From Chromatiaceae bacterium (GTDB taxonomy: Bacteria; Pseudomonadota; Gammaproteobacteria; Chromatiales; Chromatiaceae), in the NCBI GenBank assembly GCA_024235175.1, contig JACKMX010000005.1:248001-312000 (forward strand): a stretch of DNA of 64,000 bases. The letters are read 5' to 3'. A program made the translations under genes and the position numbers. This document shows positions 17,820-26,800 of this stretch, piece after piece. The notes beneath the pieces are model-generated. The model was not told the DNA's origin. It saw only the letters and a program-made list of their open reading frames with translations, and made no database searches. Within the stretch, counting starts at the first letter, position 1; each line of letters begins with the position of its first letter.

Positions 17820-19952
17820 CTAGTCGTTCGGCAGGTCAATAAGCGGTGCATGGTCTGGGATCAGTGCCGGCGCCAGCGAATCCCGCCCGGTCAACCCGAT
17901 ACTGAGGGCCGAATCCGCGGTCTGCCACTGACCTTTGAGTAGATTGCCGGGCTCATCTCCCCGGAAAAGGGAAAAGCTGTATTTTCCATAGTGGGGCAGT
18001 TTTCGTGCAAAACCTTCCGTGGCAGGAGTCGAGGCGATGTGCAACAGTCCGATCGCACTATCTCTATCGTTTGGATGCGGTGCCGTCAGCGCAAAACTGA
18101 GGTCATTGGTCGGGAACGATTGTTCATTGATTTGAAGCTCCCGCTCAGACAAGCTCACCTGCTGACTGTCCAGCTGTTCGAAAAACAGCGGAGCGAATCT
18201 GTTTTTCACGCCAAACAACAGAATTCCCCCCTGATCCGGCAGTGCTTCCAGCGTATCGTCCCATACAGTTCTGGACGCCCCCCAACGACCCGACCACATG
18301 GAAGCAATTGTTTGCAGGTTATGTTTTTCCTGGATAGAAGCGGCAGATGGCAGAACAAGGGTCACACTTGCAGCGCCGAACAGCTGGCTGAGAGAGCTGG
18401 GTGTCTCTCCGTCGGCCAATTGACGAAACAGATCGAAAAGCGGATCGATGGAGAGCCTGAGGGGGCGTTTCTGCATTGGGATGTCGAATCCAGTCGAGCG
18501 TTCATGCATGGGTAGCCGGTGGATTTCGAAACTCTTCTCTTCGCTCTGAATCACAATCGGGACATCAATCTCGAATAGTCGTCCCGGCTGGTCTTGACGC
18601 AACACACCACGCACATGGTAGCCCCGTTCGTCCCGGTAGACCTCAGTTTTAGAAATCTGCAGATCCGGCGCACCGGTGGAAGTGGTCCATTGCTCGAAAA
18701 AGGAGCCGAGATTCTGTTGGCTGGATGCCTCGAATGCACTTTTGAGGTCATTAAATCCCGCTATGCGATAAAGATTGTCGCGGTAAAAACGTCGCAATCC
18801 CTCGACAAAAGTCCGGTCTCCCAGTTTCAGCCTCAACATATGAAAAAACATCAGCGTTTTCCCGTAACCCACCGCCTGGCTCACATCACCGTGACGCCCG
18901 CTGAATTCAGTCAAAGGGAAATCGTTCTGATCGTGGACGAAATCGGCGTAGCGCTGCAGTGTGTCCCGCCGGTAGCCGGATCCTTCTCCGCTCTGTTCCT
19001 TTATCAGGTGGTCAGCCAGGTAAGATGTCAGCCCCTCGCTCCAGTTGCCGCCCTGATAATCCACATACACGCTGTTGCCCCACCAATTGTGAAGAATTTC
19101 ATGGGGATAGGATGAGTTCAGTATAAACGGAAAACGCAGCACGCGCGGACCCAGCAGGGTGAAAGAGGGCATGCCGTAGCCGCTCTCCCAGAAGTTTTCC
19201 ACCATGGCAAATTTTTTATAGGGATAAGTGCCGATAAGTTTTTGATAAAGCTCGACAAAAATGCCGGTGGCCTGCAGATAACGCTGGGCCAGTTTTTCAT
19301 CTGACGTACGCAGGTACACTTGGGCGACGACGGGATCAGTGGTGTCTGTGTAAACCTGGTAACGGCCTGCGATCAGATAGATGTCGTCCTGAGGTGAACT
19401 CTCCTGCCAACCTCTTCCGTCAGTCAAGGGGGCACCCTGGCTGACCGAGCTCCAACCATCTGGTAACGAGACACGCATGGAGAAGCGCAGCATCCGGTTC
19501 TGGATGAACGGATACCAAAGGCTGGAAGCGTTCAAAAAAACACCCTTCTCGGATATGTGTCCGGGTGTACCTGCGGCACGACTGCCTGGTTGATTCCGAC
19601 TGCCTGAATCGACAGGATGCTGAATCTGACCCGCGTATCCTATTTCGAGCACTGCTTGTGGCCGTTCAAAGGTGACACGATAAGCTTGCCCCGGGACACT
19701 GCCTGAGTAGTGACCTAAAAATTGGAGTTTTGCCCCTTCCGTGTTCAATTTCGGGTTGAGACCGGAATGCAGCAGAAAATCAAAAGAGGTGACAGCTTGC
19801 GGAAGTCTGATCTCGTCCCGGACCTCAATGCTGTTCTCGGCTGGATCTATTTTTACAGTTAGATCGTGATTGACCAGTGGCAGGCGTTCGGATGCCCAGA
19901 GTAAAAGAGGGAAAAGCATAAGCATCGGGAGGCTGATAGAATATCTGAACAT
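17820..19952 (-). CDS. M1-family zinc aminopeptidase, exported
   Basis: The 710-residue protein begins with a hydrophobic export signal (SLPMLMLFPLLLWA). The gluzincin zinc site HEILHNWWGN starts at about residue 284, with the third ligand in NWSEGLTSYLADHL some 20 residues later. An N-terminal beta saddle (DLTVKIDPAENSIEVRDEIRLP) and a TGAPDLQIS stretch after the catalytic domain fit the family. It lacks the long C-terminal helical repeat domain of PepN and belongs to the shorter M1 type. It probably trims peptides in the periplasm. It is divergent from the ChaN-like lipoprotein gene, about 76 bases away. Confidence 0.9.
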   Translation of the reverse strand: MFRYSISLPMLMLFPLLLWASERLPLVNHDLTVKIDPAENSIEVRDEIRLPQAVTSFDFLLHSGLNPKLNTEGAKLQFLGHYSGSVPGQAYRVTFERPQAVLEIGYAGQIQHPVDSGSRNQPGSRAAGTPGHISEKGVFLNASSLWYPFIQNRMLRFSMRVSLPDGWSSVSQGAPLTDGRGWQESSPQDDIYLIAGRYQVYTDTTDPVVAQVYLRTSDEKLAQRYLQATGIFVELYQKLIGTYPYKKFAMVENFWESGYGMPSFTLLGPRVLRFPFILNSSYPHEILHNWWGNSVYVDYQGGNWSEGLTSYLADHLIKEQSGEGSGYRRDTLQRYADFVHDQNDFPLTEFSGRHGDVSQAVGYGKTLMFFHMLRLKLGDRTFVEGLRRFYRDNLYRIAGFNDLKSAFEASSQQNLGSFFEQWTTSTGAPDLQISKTEVYRDERGYHVRGVLRQDQPGRLFEIDVPIVIQSEEKSFEIHRLPMHERSTGFDIPMQKRPLRLSIDPLFDLFRQLADGETPSSLSQLFGAASVTLVLPSAASIQEKHNLQTIASMWSGRWGASRTVWDDTLEALPDQGGILLFGVKNRFAPLFFEQLDSQQVSLSERELQINEQSFPTNDLSFALTAPHPNDRDSAIGLLHIASTPATEGFARKLPHYGKYSFSLFRGDEPGNLLKGQWQTADSALSIGLTGRDSLAPALIPDHAPLIDLPND

Positions 19953-20028
19953 TGCGGATACGCTCCTGGGGAATTATCCCAACCGTTGGTTGTCCCATCG
20001 CTTTCGGACAAAGCTTGCCAGCAGCAGT

Positions 20029-21279
20029 ATGGAAAAATCAATGATGGAAAAAAGTAGATTTTTGCCGGTTATTACCCTCTCAACCACACTCTTTCTAACA
20101 GCCTGCAGTGCGCATGATCTGCCCCAAGGGGAGGCGGCCGGATTAACCCGCAGCTCATCGCAAGGGTCAGTTGCAGCACACAAAAAGATTTCGCACCCGG
20201 CAACGGGAGATCCTGCCGCAAAGCTCTCCGGCAACCCCGTCGTGCTCGACCTGACAAACAGGCAGGGATTGAATTCGATCATCCCCCGGCTGATGGAGGA
20301 CCGTGTGGTATATGTGGGCGAAACCCACGATCAGTTTGGCCATCACCTCAATCAACTGGAGGTGATCCGGCAGCTGCATCATCGTAATCCGGCAATGGCC
20401 ATCGGTATGGAGTTTTTTCAGCAGCCTTTCCAGTCGGTACTGGATGACTATATAGGTGGGCGTATCAGTGAAAAGGAGATGTTGCTTAAGACCGAATGGT
20501 ATGACCGCTGGCGCTACGATTACCGACTCTATCGGCCGATAATGCGCTACGCCAGGGAGCACCGCATCCCGGTAATTGCTCTGAATGTCGCCAGGGAGCT
20601 GACCGATCGAGTATCGGAAGTTGGTGTCGCTGGTCTGAATGAAGCGGAGCGCATCCGAGTTCCGCAGGAGCTGGACAATAGCAATGAACGTTATCGTGAG
20701 CGGATTCGTGCCGTCTACCAGGCTCACCCGCATACCGGAAGCGGTGGTTTCGACCGCTTTTTAGAGGTGCAACTGACATGGGATGAGGGTATGGCCGAGC
20801 AGGTTGTACGCTATCTGCAGAAAAATGGCGATAAAAACATGGTTGTGCTCGCAGGTTCCGGCCACCTGATGTATGGCACCGGCATTCCCAGCCGGGTGCA
20901 GCGGCGTTTGCCGGTAAAATCCCACATCATATTGCCGGCGGAGAACATGACATTGAATCCGGATATTGCCGACTTCATTATCTATCCCGATCAGATTGAA
21001 CTGCCTCCTGCCGGTTTGATGGGGGTGTTACTGGATCAGGGCGAAAGGGGTGTGCGTGTAAGTGGTTTGGTCCCGAAAAGTGCTGCCAAACAAGCCGGAG
21101 TGGAAGAGGGTGACTTCATTCTTTATCTGAACGGTGAAGCGGTCAGCAGCACGGCGGATATAAAGATAGGGATGCTGGACAAGTCGCCCGGCGATAGAGT
21201 CAAACTGCAAATCTTGCGGGAAAGCATGGTTTGGGGCGAAAAGATTTTGCAATTCGATTTTAACTTGGTCGGTGAGTAG
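20029..21279 (+). CDS. ChaN-family lipoprotein with C-terminal PDZ domain
   Basis: Start codons at 20029, 20041 and 20044 are all possible; an upstream in-frame ATG at 19870 would bury the signal and is rejected. The lipoprotein signal ends in the lipobox LTAC. Residues about 80-290 form the ChaN-like domain, with GETHDQFGHHLNQ, GMEFFQQPFQ and LAGSGHLMYGTGIP, the histidine-rich motifs proposed to bind haem or metal. The last 90 residues form a PDZ domain (GVRVSGLVPKSAAKQAGVEEGDFILYLNGE). Expected location is the outer membrane, facing the periplasm. Related proteins are implicated in haem uptake; the PDZ fusion implies it also grips a protein partner or another copy of itself. Confidence 0.88.
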   Translation: MEKSMMEKSRFLPVITLSTTLFLTACSAHDLPQGEAAGLTRSSSQGSVAAHKKISHPATGDPAAKLSGNPVVLDLTNRQGLNSIIPRLMEDRVVYVGETHDQFGHHLNQLEVIRQLHHRNPAMAIGMEFFQQPFQSVLDDYIGGRISEKEMLLKTEWYDRWRYDYRLYRPIMRYAREHRIPVIALNVARELTDRVSEVGVAGLNEAERIRVPQELDNSNERYRERIRAVYQAHPHTGSGGFDRFLEVQLTWDEGMAEQVVRYLQKNGDKNMVVLAGSGHLMYGTGIPSRVQRRLPVKSHIILPAENMTLNPDIADFIIYPDQIELPPAGLMGVLLDQGERGVRVSGLVPKSAAKQAGVEEGDFILYLNGEAVSSTADIKIGMLDKSPGDRVKLQILRESMVWGEKILQFDFNLVGE

Positions 21280-21408
21280 CCGGAAACTGTTTAGTGAAAT
21301 GCGTATCTCACTGGCAAATGCAGAACCGTTTCTGGAATTGAAATGCTCCGGTGCGTGAAATTGTGTACGTGGAGACTGGCCGTGAATCGATCAGATGGTT
21401 CCTTAAAG

Positions 21409-22341
21409 TCAAACCTCCGCCGGATAATGATCATGCAGCATTTCCAGAAACATAGTTGCCTGCGGTGAGAGATATTTACCGCGCCTCAGCACTATGCCGT
21501 AGGTGCGTTTCGGGAAATACTTTTCCAATGAAAATTTGACCAGATTTTCATTGCCTGTAAGACAGACATCCGTGACGATAGAAAGGCCCATACCCAATGC
21601 CACGTATTTCTTGATGACTTCCCAGCCACCAGCCTCCATGCTGCATCTGAGCGTAAGGTCATGCTGCCGGAAGACCATATCGACGAGCCGCCAGGTGGCT
21701 AGATTTGGAGGAGGGAGGATGAGTGGATAGGGACTGATCTCTTCCAGGAGTACCCGTTTCTTTACCGCCAGTGGGTGATCGGTCGGAACGATAAGCGCGG
21801 GCGCGTAGGTGACCAAAGGCTGATAGATAATATCGTCGGGGATGTCGGGCAAGGGGCCGACCGCGAAATCCGCCTCATCCGCCCGCAACCGCGAAAGTCC
21901 ATCCCTGCCTCCGGTAACATTCAACAACTTTATCTGGATTTTCGGATATTTTCGGGTGAACTTCTTCAGTGGTTGCGGAAGCAGGTAGAGGATCGTCGAT
22001 TCACCAGCGGCAATATTGAGTTCACCAGACTCCAGCACGCCCTGCTGAGCTGAGAAGGTCTCATGCAGTTTATCCATTCCCTCAACCAAAGGCATAGCCA
22101 ACTTCAGCAAAATCTCCCCTTCCGGCGTCAAACGGATCTTAGGGCCACGACGCTCGAAAAGTGTCGACTCCAACTCCCGCTCAAGCGCCTGTATCTGTAG
22201 TGAAACCGTGGGCTGACTGAGAAAAATTTGCTCTGCCGCTTCGCTGATACTGCCGGTTCTGGCTGCGTGGCAAAACGCCCGCAGCTGTTTCAAACGGTTC
22301 TGTTTGTAATACATGGGCGTGGGTGAGGCCATAGTTGTCAT
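21409..22341 (-). CDS. LysR-family transcriptional regulator, CysB-like
   Basis: The 310-residue protein has the LysR winged helix (LKQLRAFCHAARTGSISEAAEQIFLSQPTVSLQIQALE) in its first 75 residues and a two-lobed effector-binding domain (IAAGESTILYLLPQPLKKF ... GGWEVIKKYVALGMGLSIVTD). The effector domain resembles the CysB/Cbl group, which respond to sulfur metabolites, but the ligand cannot be assigned. It is transcribed divergently from the rnfB-nifJ operon across a 536-base spacer, so it is the natural candidate regulator of that operon (inference). The start could be the Met at 22314. Confidence 0.88.
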   Translation of the reverse strand: MTTMASPTPMYYKQNRLKQLRAFCHAARTGSISEAAEQIFLSQPTVSLQIQALERELESTLFERRGPKIRLTPEGEILLKLAMPLVEGMDKLHETFSAQQGVLESGELNIAAGESTILYLLPQPLKKFTRKYPKIQIKLLNVTGGRDGLSRLRADEADFAVGPLPDIPDDIIYQPLVTYAPALIVPTDHPLAVKKRVLLEEISPYPLILPPPNLATWRLVDMVFRQHDLTLRCSMEAGGWEVIKKYVALGMGLSIVTDVCLTGNENLVKFSLEKYFPKRTYGIVLRRGKYLSPQATMFLEMLHDHYPAEV

Positions 22342-22877
22342 TCAATCCAAGTTGGTAGGACGATTCAACCAGGAGCTGCATAAACGGAAAACAGATATCC
22401 AAAATGAGTACCACAAGTCTGTCTGGTTAACCCGTCTATCTATAAGGGAATACCCGTGAGTGCCTGTTTTAATTAGACTATAGAGAAGTATTGTATATTT
22501 TAATATTAAGAATTGAAATAATTGAAATGCTAAATGCAACGAGTCTGAATTAGACTTTCTGTATATATCGAATTATCACTTGCTAATAAAGTGATTGAAG
22601 AGTCTGTTTTTTACAATAACGAAGCGGTGTATAGGTAAACGACTCAAAAGAAGGCAGATGCGTTTGAGCTCACTGTTTCGGTCGTATTTAAGACTCTTAA
22701 TGAATATTTTCAAGCCCAATTTTGGCTGATGGACTGATGTGTAGACGCTAAATACCTGATCAATAATCCGAGTTCGGTACTATTTGGTAATAGCTTTGTA
22801 TTATTCAGGTATTAAATTAGAAAAATATTAACTGTTCTTAATCGGAAGCTGTTTCGACAGGTGGGGGCTCCGAGACC
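22342..22877 (+). promoter_or_regulatory. Divergent intergenic control region with folded leader element upstream of rnfB
   Basis: This AT-rich 536-base spacer holds no gene. Its last part has a nested inverted repeat: AATACCTGA (22751-22759) pairs perfectly with TCAGGTATT (22805-22813), ATAAT (22763-22767) continues the stem with ATTAT (22800-22804), and CTATT-TGGT-AATAG (22780-22793) makes an inner hairpin. The element ends 64 bases before the rnfB start. It could be a regulator site (LysR-type sites are dyads) or a structured leader RNA. Two copies of ATTAGACT occur near 22474 and 22546. Confidence 0.5.
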
Positions 22878-23747
22878 ATGGCTTATCTTGATATTGCGAG
22901 CGCCGCACTATTTATGCTGTGCCTGGGTATCGTTTTAGCAGCCATTCTAACGCTGGCCAACCGCAAGCTCTACGTTTATGAGGATCCCCGAATCGACGAA
23001 GTCGAGGAGATGCTTCCGCATGCCAACTGTGGGGCCTGTGGTAAACCGGGCTGCAGACCCTTCGCGGAAGCATTGGTCAAGGGGGAACTCGACCCTGCGC
23101 AGTGCACCCCAAATTCCCGGGATATGACGGAAGAGATCGCCGGTTATCTGGGTGTGGAACTGGGTGACCACACCAAGCGTGTGTCGCGACTGGCCTGCGC
23201 GGGGAGTTCACTCGTAGCCTACTTCCGGGCCGAGTATTCGGGAATGAAATCCTGCCGGGCCGCAGCACTCGTCTCGGGAGGCGGTAAGGGTTGCACCTGG
23301 GGCTGCCTTGGCCTGGGTGATTGCGAAAAAGTGTGTGAGTTCGATGCCATACAGATGAACAAGCATGGACTGCCTGTCGTTGATGAAGAGAGATGTGTGG
23401 CCTGTAACGATTGCGTTGAGGTGTGTCCAAAAGATCTGTTTTCGATCCAACCTGTCACCCACAACTTGTGGGTGGCATGCAAGAGCCTTTCCGAGGGTGA
23501 TGAGGCTGAGCATGAGTGCGAGGTTGCCTGTACTGGCTGCGGTCGCTGTGTAGTCGACGCGCCCGAGGGGCTTATCGCAATAAAGGATTATCTTGCGGTG
23601 ATTGACTATTCAAAGAACGAGCTTGCATCCACAGTGGCGATAGAACGGTGTCCAACCGGAGCCATCGTGTGGATGCAGGACAGAAAGACACTCAAGGGTG
23701 CCGGCGCGAAGAAGATTCTGCGGATGGAACCCTTGCCGAGAGGATGA
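22878..23747 (+). CDS. rnfB: Rnf complex ferredoxin subunit RnfB
   Basis: RnfB passes electrons between soluble ferredoxin and the membrane Rnf complex. The 289-residue protein has one N-terminal membrane helix (residues 5-27), the special 4Fe-4S domain (CGACGKPGC, then C about 20 residues on), and three further ferredoxin-type motifs (WGCLGLGDCEKVCEFDAI, CVACNDCVEVCP, CTGCGRC ending with RCP). It is longer than the roughly 190-residue RnfB of Escherichia coli and closer in length to the clostridial type. It leads the operon and is separated from the other rnf genes by nifJ, which is unusual. Confidence 0.93.
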   Translation: MAYLDIASAALFMLCLGIVLAAILTLANRKLYVYEDPRIDEVEEMLPHANCGACGKPGCRPFAEALVKGELDPAQCTPNSRDMTEEIAGYLGVELGDHTKRVSRLACAGSSLVAYFRAEYSGMKSCRAAALVSGGGKGCTWGCLGLGDCEKVCEFDAIQMNKHGLPVVDEERCVACNDCVEVCPKDLFSIQPVTHNLWVACKSLSEGDEAEHECEVACTGCGRCVVDAPEGLIAIKDYLAVIDYSKNELASTVAIERCPTGAIVWMQDRKTLKGAGAKKILRMEPLPRG

Positions 23748-23849
23748 CTGCCGGAAAATCCGGGTGATCCATCGGAGAAGGTCTGGGATTTGAGGGCCTA
23801 CCGTTTCGACGGCAGACTTTAGCTAACGGGTAACGAGAGAGTTTTAGTC

Positions 23850-26800
23850 ATGATGAAGAAGCAGCCGGACAGAAAATTCAAATATCCTGGTATCCGCATG
23901 TCCACGGACGGCAATGGCGCCGTGATCATGTGTGAACGCGAGGCGAGTGATGCTGCCGGCGCCTACCCGATCACCCCATCCACCCAGATGGGAGAATATT
24001 GGGCGGAAGAGACTGCGAAAGGACACATCAACATCTCTGGCCGACCACTGATATTCATTGAGCCTGAAGGTGAGCACGCCGCAGCCAGTGTGACCGCGGG
24101 CATGGCCATGTCGGGACTGCGTGCAACCAACTTCTCCTCAGGTCAGGGCATAGTCTATATGCACGAATCACTGTACGGTGCCGTGGGCAAGCGGCTTCCT
24201 TACATCCTGAATATAGGCTGCCGTGCCATCACCAAGACCAGTCTCAATGTACATGCCGCACACGATGACTATTTCGCCGTTGACGATGTTGGTTTCTTTC
24301 AGGTACTGGGGAACAGTGCTCAGCAGGCGGCAGATCTGAATGTGATCTCCCGCAAGATTGCGGAGCTCTCCCTCACGCCTGGCGCGGTGGGGCAGGATGG
24401 CTTCCTGACCACTCATGTGATCGAGTCTGTGGACGTGCCTGAGCGCGAACTGATTGCGGAGTACCTGGGGAAGCCCGAAGATCAGATTGAGTGTCCTACG
24501 CCAGCACAAAGGATGCTTTATGGTAAAAAGCGCCGGCGCGTCCCGTTGGTATGGGATGTGGACAATCCCGTCACCTCCGGCTGTGTACAGAACCAGGATG
24601 GCTACATGCAGGCTGTAGCTGCCCAGCGTCCGTTCTTTTTCGAGCACATTCCGGCCATCGCCGACCAGTGCATGGATGAGTATTACGAACTTACAGGGCG
24701 TCGTTACAATCGAGTCATGACTTACCGTGCAGAGGATGCTGAATATCTGATCGTCGGCATGGGCAGCATGCTGGTTCAGGCCGAAGCGGTGGCCGATTAC
24801 CTGCGCGATACGCGCAAGCTTAAAGTGGGTGTGGTGAACGTCGTCATGTGGCGTCCCTTTCCGGGCGCTCTGCTCAGCGGTATTCTGCGCGGGCGCAAAG
24901 GCGTGGCTGTATTGGAGCGCACGGACCAGCCTTTGGCCGAGGATCTGCCGATCATGCGCGAGACCAGGGCTGCCATCGCGAAATGCATTGAAAACGGGCT
25001 CTCTGGAAGAAGGGAGGATATACCCCATCCCGCTTATCCGGTTTACGGCAAACCGCAAAGCGACCTGTCACCTTTATACTCCGGAGCCTACGGTCTTGGC
25101 AGTCGCGATCTCCAGCCGGAAGCGCTGATCGCCGCAATCGAGAATATGCTTCCTGACGGGAAGAGGAAAAAGTTTTTCTATCTTTCTATCGATTTCATCC
25201 GGGATATGGCGTTTTCGCCCAAGCAGGAGATTCACCAGCAGAATATTCTCGGCCTGTATCCGGCGGTAAGAGATTATGCAATTCGTGGCAGCGAGAATCC
25301 GAATCTCATGCCGAAAGGGGCGATTACCGTGCGCATGCACTCTGTCGGTGGCTGGGGTGCTATCACCACAGGCAAGAACCTGGCCATGACCCTGTTTGAT
25401 CTTCTCGGATACGAGGTGAAGGCCAATCCGAAATACGGATCAGAGAAGAAAGGCCAGCCGACGACCTATTATCTGTCAGCGGCACCCGAGACGATTCGAA
25501 TGAACTGCGAGTACCATTTTGTTGATGCAGTTCTCTCCCCGGATCCAAATGTATTCGGCCACTCCAACCCCCTGTTCGGACTGATCAAGGGCGGTGTATT
25601 CATCATCCAGAGTGAGCTGGAGACACCGGAGGCTGTCTGGAAGACCATTCCCCCCCAGTCTCAGAAATTTATCATCGACAATCAAATCCGGATTTTTTAT
25701 CTGGATGGTTTCAAAATCGCACGCGCCGAGGCGACGGATCTCGAGTTGCAGATCCGGATGCAGGGGGCGGCATTTCAGGGAGCTTTCTTCGCCGCTTCGC
25801 CGGTGATGAAAGCGGCCGGTTTTACCGAAGAGAAGCTGTTCTCGGCTATACATGAACAGTTGCAGGAAAAATTCGGCGGCAAGGGCGCACGTGTTGTCGA
25901 GGACAATCTGCGGGTGATTCGTCGCGGCTTCGATGAGATCGTGGAGATAACCGAGAAAAGCGTGCTTTCAGCCGCCGAGGGCGTAGGTATTCGTAAAGAG
26001 TCGGCAATGCCAATCATGCTCAAGCGGTTGCCGGCTGGTAATGATCCGAAGACGGATGTGCAGGCGTTCTGGGAACGAACCGGTAATTTTTATCAATCCG
26101 GCAAGGGCGAGCAGAACCTGGCGGATCCATTTATGGCGCTGAGTCTTATTCCCGCCAGCACCGGTGTGTACCGGGACATGACCATGATCCGGTTTGAGTA
26201 TCCGGTTTGGGTGCCGGAGAAATGTACGGCCTGCAGCGACTGTTTTACCATCTGTCCGGACAGTGCAATTCCGGGTCTGGTCAACTCTGTCGGGGAGGTA
26301 TTCGAGACCAACATCAAGCGGATCGAGAGCAAGGGGCGCCAGGTGAAGTATCTGCGCAAGGCTGTGCGAACCACCGAGAAGAAGCTGCGCGAAGCGGCGG
26401 AAACCGCAGAGGATGCGATTCTCGATACGCGTCCTCTTCTGCTGCAGGCCATCGGCGATACCATTGATGAGTATGAGCTTGCGGCCGGGGAGAAGCCTCA
26501 GTTGGCGCAGGAGTTCGATTGGTTTATGGATGCCATGGGCGAGTTCAAGTTCAACCTGGTCGCACCCTACTACCAAAACAGGGAGAAGAAAGCCAAGGGC
26601 AGCGGTGGACTTTTTTCCATCACCATCAACCCCTATACCTGTAAGGGTTGTATGGAGTGCGTTGCAGTTTGCGATGACGGTGCGCTGGTGATAGAGAAGC
26701 AGACGCCCGCGGCCATTCAGACGTTGCGAAAAGACTGGGCCTATTGGCTGGATCTGCCCACCACCTCTCCGGATTTCATTCGCATCGATGACATGGACGA

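Noticed and set aside
19870..20028. N-terminal extension of the ChaN-PDZ protein
   Set aside because: It would place more than 50 charged residues before the lipoprotein signal and overlap the start of the divergent peptidase.
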